Assembly (NCBI RefSeq): GCF_024124545.1
Contig: NZ_JAMXSF010000016.1
Coordinates: 62,001-126,000, forward strand
DNA length: 64,000 nt
DNA from: Pseudoalteromonas sp. XMcav2-N
Lineage (GTDB): Bacteria > Pseudomonadota > Gammaproteobacteria > Enterobacterales > Alteromonadaceae
Direction of reading: 5' to 3'
Within the stretch, counting starts at the first letter, position 1. Each line of letters begins with the position of its first letter. Below are positions 34,193 to 42,874 of this stretch, in pieces. A model generated the notes under the pieces. The model was not told the DNA's origin and did not search any database. It saw nothing but the letters and a program-made list of their open reading frames with translations. Both the position numbers and the translations under genes were made by a program.

Positions 34193-35323
34193 TTAAATTC
34201 TTTTCCCAGTTTTTTCCAGTAACCACACGTAAATCACGGGTATATCGTTTTTATATTGAATTCTCAGGTCTACTAACTCACCGCTGACACTTTCATTAAT
34301 GGTAAATTCGCTGCTGGTGAGCAGGTATTGCCCCTGGTGGTGTTTTACTTCTACCTGCGCATCTACAGTGATCCCTTTGTTCTTGGCAATCTCTGTCAGG
34401 GCATCCTGAATAGCAAGCTTGATGGCGGTGCTGAGCAGGTTATCTGAGGTCATAGTACCATCTTCACCAAACGCGCCTAAAACCAGGTGTCCACTGCGCT
34501 TCATGTCAGCTATGGCGCTTACTGTCGGTGTACTTATAGCCTCCAGAACATCTGGCTTATACAGACCGATTAGCGTGGAGCCATACTGACAGCTTTGGTG
34601 CAGTGCCAGCCGAGTGGGTACACCTTGTGCCGTTACTTTACCATTGCGATTAAAGTTTATTTCATGCTGCAAAGTACCATCGCGACTGATTGCACGCTCT
34701 TGCAGGTATTCCGTCGCATTTACCCGGGCCTGCAACAAAAAGCTCGCTACTGCTTTGGCATTGTGCTCACTGACTGAGATCTGCTGATGGGGCGATGCCG
34801 TGTAATAACTCACTCCCAGCACCTGATTACGCTGTTCATTTTCACAAAGCCAGGCAGGCTGGCAAAGCGCAAAGTCACAGTGACGTACAGGGCAGTTGGC
34901 ACTTTCTTTAAGTGGCATGAAGCTGACATAGCTGTATTGGGTATCCTGGGTATTGAAGGGCGCTGAGTAATAGACGGTATGACCGGAAGATAACATCTGT
35001 GTGGGTTCATCCGGTGTCACACCTTGTAGGTCGCTGCGTTGCAACTGAATAGCATGATAGGCCGCCAGCTTTTTGAGAGCACGGGTCCGACTGGCCAACT
35101 CAGAACCATTGGGAATGGCGCTGAACGGGGCCGCTGTACCAATGAAGCCAAGTTGTTCGGCTTGTTTTGGCGACTGAATCCAGCAGGGCTGGTGTGTTTC
35201 CCGGTGCTTTTCGGGTGGCTGTGGAAGCGTTTTACAGCCCGTGAAAACTAGGGTGCCAGATAGCAGAGCCCAAAGCAAAGGTGAATGCACAGTCGATCCT
35301 TGTGAATGTAGGTTACTGTCCAT
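34193..35323 (-). CDS. Lipoprotein at the end of the exporter/two-component operon
   Basis: The 376-residue protein has a lipoprotein signal whose lipobox FTGC puts the modified Cys at about residue 30. The body has no family I can name with certainty. The C-terminal part (ALTEIAKNKGITVDAQVEVK then SEFTINESVSGELVDLRI) resembles LPP20-like lipoproteins. Eight or more cysteines, including a CPVRHCDFALCQPAWLC cluster, suggest disulfides in the periplasm. Its start overlaps the histidine kinase stop by 11 bases, so it belongs to that operon and may be a signal-sensing partner of the kinase; this role is inferred. Confidence 0.78.
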   Translation of the reverse strand: MDSNLHSQGSTVHSPLLWALLSGTLVFTGCKTLPQPPEKHRETHQPCWIQSPKQAEQLGFIGTAAPFSAIPNGSELASRTRALKKLAAYHAIQLQRSDLQGVTPDEPTQMLSSGHTVYYSAPFNTQDTQYSYVSFMPLKESANCPVRHCDFALCQPAWLCENEQRNQVLGVSYYTASPHQQISVSEHNAKAVASFLLQARVNATEYLQERAISRDGTLQHEINFNRNGKVTAQGVPTRLALHQSCQYGSTLIGLYKPDVLEAISTPTVSAIADMKRSGHLVLGAFGEDGTMTSDNLLSTAIKLAIQDALTEIAKNKGITVDAQVEVKHHQGQYLLTSSEFTINESVSGELVDLRIQYKNDIPVIYVWLLEKTGKRI

Positions 35324-36647
35324 TCTCTCCCAAAGGTAAGTCGAATTCTACCATCAGGCCACCCTTTTCGCGGTTGCGGAGCCTCAACTGGCCCTGATGT
35401 GCTGTGATGATGTCATGACACAGGCTCAATCCGAGCCCAGTACCCTGAGATTTAGTCGAGTAAAATGGCTGCAGTGCCTGATGTAAATTACCCGGCTGGA
35501 TCCCACATCCGCGGTCAACGATGGCAAAGCGAAGCCTGCTTTGATCCCGAACCACCTGCACCGAAATTTCGCTTTTATCACTGCCTGATTCGTGGGCATT
35601 TTTGAGCAAATTAAGCAACACTTGCTCTACCTGAGCAAGGTCGAAGTCTCCGCTGTAATCGGGGACTGTGCCCAGTAGTGTAAAAGGGTAAAAGGTCTGC
35701 AATCTATCCAGAAGCGGTGCGATAGCGTGCGTTGCGCTGCTAGGGGCCGGTAAACGTGCATACTCTGCATAGCGCTGGATAAACTCGCTCAGATTATGCG
35801 CTCGCTGTGAAATGGTGTCCAGCATGTCTGGCAGCAGCTCAAGGTGTTTTTGCTGGTTCAGCATAGTCTGTGCCGAGCTGGTCAGTGACTGAATGGGTGC
35901 CAAAGAATTGTTTAGCTCGTGGCTTATCAGACGAATGGCATTTTTCCATAGCATGATCTCTTCACGATTTTGCTCTGCCGAGACGTTTTTACAGATCACC
36001 AGCGTATGGGGCTGATAATTTAAAGTAACCTGTTCGATGCCAAGATAAAAAGTGTGCTTTTGCTCTTGTTGCTCAAAGCTTAACATACCTGCGTAACCCA
36101 GGCTGAGTGCCTGAGCCAGTGGTGCGGGTAAAGCATCACTGGCCGTTTCGAGTGTACTGCCTGTGAGTGCGCCAGCTTGTTTGTTTAGCAACTGGCGCGC
36201 GGCAGCATTGTGGTAAACAATGTGGCGGTGTTTATCGAGCAACAGTGTCGCCATCGGTGAGGCCTGAACTATGCTATCCAGCACCAACTCTTTTTGATTG
36301 AGCTTTTGTTTCTGCTGCTTCAGGTTGGTTGTCAGCTGGTTGTACAGCTCAATCAGGCTGGTTAACTCAGGATCGGATGTTGGCGAAATCCGCAGTGACA
36401 GGTCACCATCTTTGATACTCTTAATGCCATCTTCTAAAGTCGCCAGTACCCGCTGACGGCGGGCTGTTAAACGGCTCAGTAGTGCGAGTAAAGTCAGTAA
36501 GGAGATGAGCAGAATCGAACAACTGGCAATGATCACGGGGATTTGGTGGTGTAAAGCTATCGCCAGCGCTATCAGTGCGCAAGCAAGCACTAAAGTAGTA
36601 CTTAACAGGATCTGGCCCGCGAAAGACCAGTGCAGGCGCACGTTCAT
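35313..36647 (-). CDS. Sensor histidine kinase, NtrY-like
   Basis: The 444-residue kinase has two transmembrane segments with almost no periplasmic loop (about 11-31 and 37-58), a HAMP-like segment (about 60-110), a PAS domain (about 120-220, SPMATLLLDKHRHIVYHNAAAR), an H-box ISHELNNSLAPI with His 243 and a HATPase domain (NLLKNAHESG, DRGCGI, GLGLSLC). The near-absence of a sensor loop suggests that it reads a signal in or through the membrane, or from a partner. It overlaps the NtrC-type regulator by four bases (ATGA), a certain cognate pair. Confidence 0.9.
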   Translation of the reverse strand: MNVRLHWSFAGQILLSTTLVLACALIALAIALHHQIPVIIASCSILLISLLTLLALLSRLTARRQRVLATLEDGIKSIKDGDLSLRISPTSDPELTSLIELYNQLTTNLKQQKQKLNQKELVLDSIVQASPMATLLLDKHRHIVYHNAAARQLLNKQAGALTGSTLETASDALPAPLAQALSLGYAGMLSFEQQEQKHTFYLGIEQVTLNYQPHTLVICKNVSAEQNREEIMLWKNAIRLISHELNNSLAPIQSLTSSAQTMLNQQKHLELLPDMLDTISQRAHNLSEFIQRYAEYARLPAPSSATHAIAPLLDRLQTFYPFTLLGTVPDYSGDFDLAQVEQVLLNLLKNAHESGSDKSEISVQVVRDQSRLRFAIVDRGCGIQPGNLHQALQPFYSTKSQGTGLGLSLCHDIITAHQGQLRLRNREKGGLMVEFDLPLGENGQ

Positions 36648-37975
36648 CGCTTAATTCCAAACTTGTCCATACGACGGTACATAGCCTGGCGACTTAAGCC
36701 AAGGCTCTTGGCCGCATGCGTTACATTACCCTGGTGTTTATCGAGGGCCTGGGTAATATCCTCAATAGTAAATTCATGGCTTGCCAGCGCAGACGCCGAT
36801 GCATTCAGGCCCAGGTCCGTCGCTTCAATGCGCTCTCCGGCAGCGAGCAGCTCGGCCCGTCCTATGACATTTTGCAGCTCTCGCACATTGCCCGGCCAGG
36901 CATATCGCTTCAATAAGCGTTGCGCGCCTTCACTCAGCGATTTGTGGCTGCTGAGGAAATGCATAGCGAGCGGAACAATATCATCGGGTCGTTCAGCGAG
37001 GGGAGGAAGCCGCAGTTCAATCATATTCAGGCGGTAGTAGAGATCTTGTCTGAATTCTCCACGGGCGATGGCCTCATTCAGATTCGCATTGGTCGCACTG
37101 ATCACCCTGACTTTCACTTTTTGCGTGGTGCTACTGCCAACGGCTTCAAACTCGCCAGTTTGCAGTACTCTGAGTAATTTTTGTTGTCCGGAAAGTGGCA
37201 GGTTACCAATCTCGTCAAGGAATAAAGTTCCGCCATCCGCAGCACTAAAGCGGCCTTCACGGCTTTTTGTTGCGCCAGTGTATGCACCGCTGACCACGCC
37301 AAACAACTCAGCTTCGATCAGATCTGCGGGCAGGGCACCGGCATTGACCCGAATAAATGGTCTATCCCGATAGGCGCTGTTGGCCACCAAGAGCTCAGCG
37401 ATTTTTTCCTTGCCAGCCCCATTAGGACCTGTGATCAAAACCTGAGCATCGGAATGTGCCACTTGTGTTGCAGTTTCAAGCAAAGACAACATGGCCTGAT
37501 CGGCGAAGATCAATCCACAGAGGTCGTAATCCTGGCGAAGCTGCTCCTGTCTGACCTTAAACTGTTTTTTACTGCGGGTTTGAGCTTGCTGTAGCAGATA
37601 CATTTCCAGCAAGTTGTTCACTGAGCTGAGGAGCTTGTCATCCTGCCAGGGTTTAGCAATATAATCAGCAGCCCCATGTTTAATGAGTTCTACGGCCATT
37701 TCCAGCTGGGCCCAGGCGGTTAGCAGGATAATTGGCAGATCCGGATTGAGTGCCCGGATCTGATGATAAAGGGTTTTACCTTCTTCACCTGAAGTCGTGT
37801 CATGGGTGAAGTTCATATCCTGAATCACCAGATCGTAATCCTGTGACTGCAGCATGGCTAATCCCTGCTCTGGCGAACTCGCACCTTCGCAGTCGATATC
37901 GTTAATTAAAAAAAGAATTTTAAGCGCTTTGATAACATCAGTATTGTCATCAATCACCAGAATTTTGTGTTGCAT
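36644..37975 (-). CDS. NtrC-type sigma-54-dependent response regulator
   Basis: This is an enhancer-binding activator of RNA polymerase containing sigma-54. The 443 residues contain a receiver (Asp 53 in IQDMNF), an AAA+ domain with Walker A GPNGAGKE (183-190), the sigma-54 contact loop GAYTGA (230-235, a GAFTGA variant), Walker B GGTLFLDEIG and the R-finger region YRLNMIELRLPPLAER, and a Fis-type helix-turn-helix at the C-terminus (VTHAAKSLGLSRQAMYRRMDKFGI). It lies downstream of the exporter genes; a sigma-54-like promoter with upstream repeats precedes that operon, so it most likely activates it. Confidence 0.93.
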   Translation of the reverse strand: MQHKILVIDDNTDVIKALKILFLINDIDCEGASSPEQGLAMLQSQDYDLVIQDMNFTHDTTSGEEGKTLYHQIRALNPDLPIILLTAWAQLEMAVELIKHGAADYIAKPWQDDKLLSSVNNLLEMYLLQQAQTRSKKQFKVRQEQLRQDYDLCGLIFADQAMLSLLETATQVAHSDAQVLITGPNGAGKEKIAELLVANSAYRDRPFIRVNAGALPADLIEAELFGVVSGAYTGATKSREGRFSAADGGTLFLDEIGNLPLSGQQKLLRVLQTGEFEAVGSSTTQKVKVRVISATNANLNEAIARGEFRQDLYYRLNMIELRLPPLAERPDDIVPLAMHFLSSHKSLSEGAQRLLKRYAWPGNVRELQNVIGRAELLAAGERIEATDLGLNASASALASHEFTIEDITQALDKHQGNVTHAAKSLGLSRQAMYRRMDKFGIKR

Positions 37976-38007
37976 GGCGTTATTTATCGTTATTATTTTA
38001 TCAGTAT

Positions 38008-38027
38008 CAAGGGCTTTTCAGCCCTTG
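38008..38027 (-). other. Stem-loop between permease and regulator genes
   Basis: Perfect 7-bp arms CAAGGGC / GCCCTTG surround a 6-nt loop in the 54-bp gap that separates the exporter part of the operon from the regulator part. An AT-rich but not T-rich stretch follows on the minus strand. It may partly terminate or stabilise the transcript so that the exporter is made in excess over the regulator. Confidence 0.5.
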
Positions 38028-38029
38028 GT

Positions 38030-39247
38030 TCAGGTTTTTGTGACTCTTGCAGGCGCTATCTTAGCGGCTTTACGAACAGGAATATAGACTGCCACCGCAC
38101 TGAGCAACCAGACAGAGATGGCAACCAAGACAGCCAGCCAGGGTTCTACCAGGCCTTGTGCTCGTAAATGAGTCACAAAATAATTGTTCAGCCATAAGGC
38201 CGCAAAACTGCCAAGCAGGATACCCGCCATGGCCAGCAATGCGTTTTCGATCAACAGCGTTTTAAGCACGGTGCTCTGGCTAGCACCCAGAGCGCGCAAA
38301 ATACCAATGTCTTTTTTGCGGATAGAGACGGAAAATGAGACCAGGCCAATGATCCCAAATGTGGTGACCGCCACAGCGATCACACTGATCCCAATCATGA
38401 TAAAGGCGAAAGTACTGCGGCCATCCCATAACCGCTTTTTTGCACGGGCAGCAAATTCTACTCGTTCTACTATGCGCCCACCTTGTTGGTACAGTGTGTC
38501 TTCAACGTCTTTTAAAATGGCTTCTGCGGTGCCTTTTTTGACTCTCAATAAATAGTTGATGTCTGTGTTGCCAAAATGCGCCTGAGGGACAATCGTCGAG
38601 TGATACCAGTGTTGCTCATAGACCGCACTTTCGCCGAGCATTTTATTCGCATAGACCCCGACGACTCGATAAGGCAGACGCGCGCGTTGTAAATACACGG
38701 TTTGTCCCAGCGCACTTTGTTCACCAAAAAGTGACTTCGCAAGGGCTTCGCTGATCATGGCGACACTGGCAAAACGGCTCTGATCTGAACCCGCAAAGAC
38801 AAACTCATTAGGATAGAAGTCCCGTCCTTGTGTGATAGTCAGGCCCAGAGTGGCAACACCTTCAGAGGTAATGTCAAACTGCGCATTTTCAATACCAGCT
38901 TCCTCCTGGTCGGTGGTTTTGTAAACCTGATTACTGCCCGAGACTGTGGCCAGCACCAGTTCATTGCTGGCATAAGTTACCTGAGTCACCTCTGGCAATG
39001 CACTGAGGTTGCTTAAATCCCGCTGGATCAGGGCTGATTTATCAACCTGGTTGTCAAACACTTTAGTGTAGACGTTGAGTATCTCATACTCGTCCAGGTG
39101 AGAGGGTATCAGCCAGTTTTTGAGCGTCCCATAACTGATGAAGCTCGCATTGCCTACTATTGTCACCGCAATGGCTATCTGGATCAGGATCATCAGTGAG
39201 ATATTTCGGTGCTTAACAATAATTTTAAGTATATGTTTCAATGACAT
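38030..39247 (-). CDS. ABC transporter permease, MacB/FtsX type (second)
   Basis: The 405-residue inner-membrane protein has an N-terminal transmembrane segment (about 17-40), a long MacB-type periplasmic domain (about 45-270) and three C-terminal segments of the FtsX domain (about 280-400: GIIGLVSFSVSIRKKDIGILRALGAS, the mechanotransmission region). It is distinct from the 453-aa permease upstream, so the transporter is probably a heterodimer served by one ATPase. AGAGG about eight bases before ATG fixes the start. Confidence 0.86.
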   Translation of the reverse strand: MSLKHILKIIVKHRNISLMILIQIAIAVTIVGNASFISYGTLKNWLIPSHLDEYEILNVYTKVFDNQVDKSALIQRDLSNLSALPEVTQVTYASNELVLATVSGSNQVYKTTDQEEAGIENAQFDITSEGVATLGLTITQGRDFYPNEFVFAGSDQSRFASVAMISEALAKSLFGEQSALGQTVYLQRARLPYRVVGVYANKMLGESAVYEQHWYHSTIVPQAHFGNTDINYLLRVKKGTAEAILKDVEDTLYQQGGRIVERVEFAARAKKRLWDGRSTFAFIMIGISVIAVAVTTFGIIGLVSFSVSIRKKDIGILRALGASQSTVLKTLLIENALLAMAGILLGSFAALWLNNYFVTHLRAQGLVEPWLAVLVAISVWLLSAVAVYIPVRKAAKIAPARVTKT

Positions 39248-39251
39248 CGGC

Positions 39252-40613
39252 TTATCCTCTTAGCTGAGCTGCGGGTGCTGTGCGACTGGCTTTGATGATG
39301 GGGTAGAGCCCAGCGGTAAATATCGCGATAAAAATACCCATGGCGGCTTGCAACGCAAACGGAATATCCATGCTGTACATGCGGCGCACTTGCTCAGCAT
39401 CGGCCAGGTAGTCCGCCTGATACAGCGCCAGATGAAACATGGCAACCAGTCCAAATTGTGCCAGCAGTATTCCCAGCACAATAGCAGCACCGCTGAGCAT
39501 GCTGAGCTCCAGAAGCTGGATCTTCAGAATATATAGTTTGTTAGCTCCAAGTGCCCGATACAAAGAGACCAGCCTGGCGCGACTTTGGTTTTTTGCCAGC
39601 AGGATCCCTATGGTGTTGATAAGACAAATCGCAAACAGCAAATAGGCAAACTTAAGGTAGATCTGCTCCCAGTAAAGGTTGTCACTCATCCTGTCGTTCA
39701 GAGTCGCAAGTTGGCCCAGATAGAAGGGCTCGGCGTGACCAAAGCGGCCCTGAGTAACCTGTTGTTCTGCATAGTTACGTAGCCAAAGGGTGAGCTCTGC
39801 GTGGCTTTGTTCCTGGTTATGAGGGGCAAATTCTGCCCAGGCATGCAGATATCCACACTCGGCAGTCTTTAACCCCTGAACATCGTCACGACGATAGCTG
39901 TTTCGCAGTGGCTCGTCTTTGGTACGACATGGCATATAGCCGGTGCGGGCAATATTATTTGCATGTGCATACCCTAACGGTATAACAGCCATATCATTGA
40001 CCCGGCCGCGAAAACGCATGTTCTGAAAACGACGCAAATAGGCTGACATATCCATGACACCCACTACCTCAAGCTGGCGATTGTTGATAACAACTTGCTG
40101 ACCGACCGAGTTCTCACCACCGAACAATAGGTCGTTGGCTTTTCTATCCAATACAATGACGGCTGTGTTTTCCATATCTGCGCGCCAGGGTTCACCATAG
40201 ATAAACGGAACCTGAAGTAAGTCAAAATATCCAGCATCTGCCGCTGAAGCTTCTACCGTGACGGGTCTGACGCTGCGATCCGGCAAGTCGATGACGAACG
40301 ACGTCGTATAATTCAATGACAATCTTACGCTGTTGTGATTTGCCCAGTCGGCATAAAGTGACTGCGCATCCGTGTAGGTAAGTGGTGGCACACTAAAAGG
40401 CGAGCGATTCTCATAATCGGGGTCCATAAAGTTTAAGCTTACGTGGTAAATGCGATCGGCACGTTCGTCTATGGGGGAATGCCCACTGCGAGTTACTATG
40501 GTGCCCATAGTTAACAGAAGCGTAATGCCAATGGCCAGATTAAGAACCATCAGCAAGGTCAGTTTGCGTTTTTGTTTCAGACCACGCCAGGCCAGTTGCA
40601 CTAAATCCTTCAT
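39252..40613 (-). CDS. ABC transporter permease, MacB/FtsX type (first)
   Basis: The 453-residue permease has TM1 (about 18-40), a large periplasmic MacB-like domain and three C-terminal segments (LLFAICLINTIGILLAKNQS, LSMLSGAAIVLGILLAQFG, AMGIFIAIFTAGLYPIIKAS). I chose ATG 40613: AGGTG lies eight bases upstream and overlaps the ATPase stop; a GTG start at 40622 is also open. Such type VII ABC systems do not carry substrate through the membrane but move it within the periplasm or through a TolC-type channel (known for MacB and LolCDE). Confidence 0.86.
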   Translation of the reverse strand: MKDLVQLAWRGLKQKRKLTLLMVLNLAIGITLLLTMGTIVTRSGHSPIDERADRIYHVSLNFMDPDYENRSPFSVPPLTYTDAQSLYADWANHNSVRLSLNYTTSFVIDLPDRSVRPVTVEASAADAGYFDLLQVPFIYGEPWRADMENTAVIVLDRKANDLLFGGENSVGQQVVINNRQLEVVGVMDMSAYLRRFQNMRFRGRVNDMAVIPLGYAHANNIARTGYMPCRTKDEPLRNSYRRDDVQGLKTAECGYLHAWAEFAPHNQEQSHAELTLWLRNYAEQQVTQGRFGHAEPFYLGQLATLNDRMSDNLYWEQIYLKFAYLLFAICLINTIGILLAKNQSRARLVSLYRALGANKLYILKIQLLELSMLSGAAIVLGILLAQFGLVAMFHLALYQADYLADAEQVRRMYSMDIPFALQAAMGIFIAIFTAGLYPIIKASRTAPAAQLRG

Positions 40614-40622
40614 TGCAGTCAC

Positions 40623-41318
40623 CTAAGAGATCAGCTCAACCAGTTCATTTTTATTGATGTCGCGCAGTTGACCATCGAGGATCTGAATATTTCGATGGGC
40701 ACGCTGTGCCAGCTCATTATCATGGGTCACCATGAGTAAGGTGGTGCCCTGACGATTAATCTCCTCCAGCAGGTCCATAACCTGTCTTGCCATCATAGTG
40801 TCCAGGTTACCGGTGGGTTCATCGGCGAGCAAAAAACGCGGCTGGCCCGCCAGTGCCCGGGCAATGGCGACCCGTTGTTGCTGACCACCACTTAACTGTG
40901 CGGGAAAGTGGCTGGCGCGGCCGCCAAGGCCGACTAGTTCAAGGCTGTCTTCAATACGTTTTTTACGCGCCTGAGCGGATAAGCCCCGGAAAATCAGCGG
41001 CACTTCGATGTTGTCGTAAAGATTCAGGTCGCTGATCAGATTAAATCCCTGGAAAATAAAGCCAATCTTTTCATTGCGCAAACGAGACAGCTGTTTATCA
41101 CCTAATGTACTGACATCTTCTCCGTCCAGTTCATAGCTGCCTTGTTCGAAGCTTTCAAGCAGCCCGGTAATATTCAAAAAGGTCGTTTTACCTGAGCCAG
41201 ACGGGCCTGTCACGGCAATAAATTCGCCTTCTTCTACGGTGAAATTAACGTCTGACAGTGCGTGTGTCTCGACCAGCTCAGTGCGATATATTTTACTGAT
41301 GTTCTTCATGCGTAACAT
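40623..41318 (-). CDS. ABC transporter ATP-binding protein, LolD/MacB type
   Basis: The 231-residue ATPase has Walker A TGPSGSGKTT, a Q-loop in IGFIFQGFNLISDL, the signature LSGGQQQRVAIARAL, Walker B FLLADEPTGNLD and the switch His in LLMVTHDNE. These match the MacB/LolD subfamily. It lies between the periplasmic adaptor (18 bases upstream) and the first permease (adjacent), consistent with a single exporter complex. Confidence 0.93.
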   Translation of the reverse strand: MLRMKNISKIYRTELVETHALSDVNFTVEEGEFIAVTGPSGSGKTTFLNITGLLESFEQGSYELDGEDVSTLGDKQLSRLRNEKIGFIFQGFNLISDLNLYDNIEVPLIFRGLSAQARKKRIEDSLELVGLGGRASHFPAQLSGGQQQRVAIARALAGQPRFLLADEPTGNLDTMMARQVMDLLEEINRQGTTLLMVTHDNELAQRAHRNIQILDGQLRDINKNELVELIS

Positions 41319-41336
41319 GGGTATGTTCCTTTATTA

Positions 41337-42605
41337 TTATTCGCTGAGGATCACTTGTTGTGATTGTCCGAAAGCAGCCAGACTTGAGATAATGATTGTA
41401 TCACCAGGTTGTAGCCCCTGGGTAATCTCTACTTCTCTGACACTTTTGACACCCAGTGAAATAGGGGTTCTGAATGCGGAGTTTTGTTCAATTTTGTAGG
41501 CGGTGCGTGATGCGCCGGTTTCGACAAAGGCACCGCGTTCAACCTTAAGTACATTCTGTTTTTGCGCGATAATGATCTGAGCATTGACGCGTTGATTCTG
41601 CCGTAAATTTCCGGGCTGCTCGGTAAAGCGGATCCGACCACGAACCTGGCCCTGCTCAACTTCGGGAGAAATAGCCACTAAAGTTGCACTGTAGTGTTCA
41701 TTGTTAATTTGTACATTTGCTCGCAAACCTATGCCCAGCTCATCTGCGAGGTTTTCAGGGATATAGGCTTCGACCTCCAGCTCGTTGAGGTTAACCAGTG
41801 ACATCAATTGCGTGTCTCGCTGCACATGTTGCTTTTGCTGAACATTCAGTGTGCCGACAATACCGGACAAAGGTGAATGCAAAGTCAGCGCTTCGACCTG
41901 GCGGCGTAATTCTTGTGTCAGGTGGCGCTGACGAATGAGATTGAGTTCGCTACTTTTTAGCTCAAAGCTGAGTCGCTCTTGCGCCAGTTGCAGGCTGGCA
42001 ATGGCATGGCGCTCATTCAGCTCTGCACGTTTCAGAGCAACCTGAGTTTGTTCCATTTCCTCTTTGGAGATGATCTGTTTTTCGATACTGGTGCGGGCTC
42101 TGGCCATTTCACTTTGTGCGGCCTCGAGCTCTACTTTGGCCAGTTCCATTTGTTGCGTGTTGTCCAGCTGCTGTTGTTTGATGGCGATTTTCTGGCGACT
42201 CACTTCCATCTCCAGGCGTGCCAGGGTGGCTTCTTCCTGAAGTAGCTGGTTACGTAGTTCCGGACTGTCGATGGTCAACAATGCTTGCCCGGCCTTAATT
42301 TCATCGCCAGCTTTGACAAACAAAGTGACAGTGCCTGCCGCAATGGCGTACATCGAGGGACTATCTGCCGCCATGGTACGCCCTTCCACACGCAGGTCCT
42401 GGACCATGTCGCCTCTCACTACAGTGGCTGTTCGTAAGGTTTGTAACGACACCACCTGATCAGCGCTGAGCAGTTGGTCGAAACTGTTGTAGGAAGCTGT
42501 TGCTGCCCCTATTAGTCCGATGGCCGTCGCCATCGCTAGCCACCAGCGGGGCAGTCTGCGTGTTTGCTGGATCACTTTGTCTTGTTGTCTGGTATCTCGG
42601 ATCAT
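41337..42605 (-). CDS. Periplasmic adaptor protein, HlyD/MacA family
   Basis: The 422-residue membrane-fusion protein has one N-terminal transmembrane anchor (about 20-40), a lipoyl-type half (SPSMYAIAAGTVTLFVKAGDEIKAGQALLTIDSPELR), a long coiled coil (about 105-215, rich in Leu/Glu/Gln) and beta-barrel/membrane-proximal parts (SPLSGIVGTLNV, VEAYIPENLADELGIG). It is the first gene of the operon. An outer-membrane TolC-type channel is not encoded in the window and must come from elsewhere if the system exports out of the cell. Confidence 0.9.
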   Translation of the reverse strand: MIRDTRQQDKVIQQTRRLPRWWLAMATAIGLIGAATASYNSFDQLLSADQVVSLQTLRTATVVRGDMVQDLRVEGRTMAADSPSMYAIAAGTVTLFVKAGDEIKAGQALLTIDSPELRNQLLQEEATLARLEMEVSRQKIAIKQQQLDNTQQMELAKVELEAAQSEMARARTSIEKQIISKEEMEQTQVALKRAELNERHAIASLQLAQERLSFELKSSELNLIRQRHLTQELRRQVEALTLHSPLSGIVGTLNVQQKQHVQRDTQLMSLVNLNELEVEAYIPENLADELGIGLRANVQINNEHYSATLVAISPEVEQGQVRGRIRFTEQPGNLRQNQRVNAQIIIAQKQNVLKVERGAFVETGASRTAYKIEQNSAFRTPISLGVKSVREVEITQGLQPGDTIIISSLAAFGQSQQVILSE

Positions 42606-42646
42606 GCCGGGTACGGCTCCTTGTTTTCTGGATTACACTTCCTATA

Positions 42647-42661
42647 ACAAAATCAATGCCA
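42647..42661 (-). promoter_or_regulatory. Candidate sigma-54 promoter of the exporter operon
   Basis: On the minus strand TGGCAT-N5-TTGT fits the -24/-12 pattern (consensus TGGCAC-N5-TTGC) with two changes. Transcription would start near 42636, about 30 bases before the adaptor ATG at 42605. The NtrC-type activator in the same operon is independent support. Expression data would be needed to prove it. Confidence 0.5.
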
Positions 42662-42723
42662 AATTTTAAGTTTATGAAATTAAAGGTTTATTTTGTTTTC
42701 CTCTGTTGTGTTGTTATAGCAGC

Positions 42724-42770
42724 GGACGGACAGCGGACAGTACGCGGACAGTGGATGGGTGTCCGGACAG
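42724..42770. promoter_or_regulatory. CGGACAG repeat array, candidate enhancer (UAS)
   Basis: The heptamer CGGACAG occurs four times at 42727-42733, 42734-42740, 42745-42751 and 42764-42770 (start spacing 7, 11 and 19). The last copy lies in a TGTCCGGACA palindrome at 42760-42769, and a partial GGAC precedes the first. The array sits about 60-110 bp upstream of the sigma-54-like element, the usual distance for binding sites of NtrC-type activators. It lies between two divergent operons and could serve both. Confidence 0.6.
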
Positions 42771-42874
42771 GTGTAAAGTGGGGAGCTGACAGAATACACT
42801 AGCATTGCTGGGTTGTTCCTGTACCATAGAGACATAAGCTAAGCTGTTGTTAATTAAGTGGTAATGGAGATACG

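Noticed and set aside
33447..34287. Open frames over the tRNA-Cys and tRNA-Leu genes (33447-33656 and 34102-34287)
   Set aside because: The repeated AEWPCSGLQIRLPRFDSG and RVVELVDTRDLKS translations are tRNA sequence read as protein.
42775..42874. A second sigma-54 promoter facing the AttE-like gene
   Set aside because: I found no TGG-N10-GC-like element on the plus strand in this interval. Co-regulation by the repeat array remains possible but is not supported.
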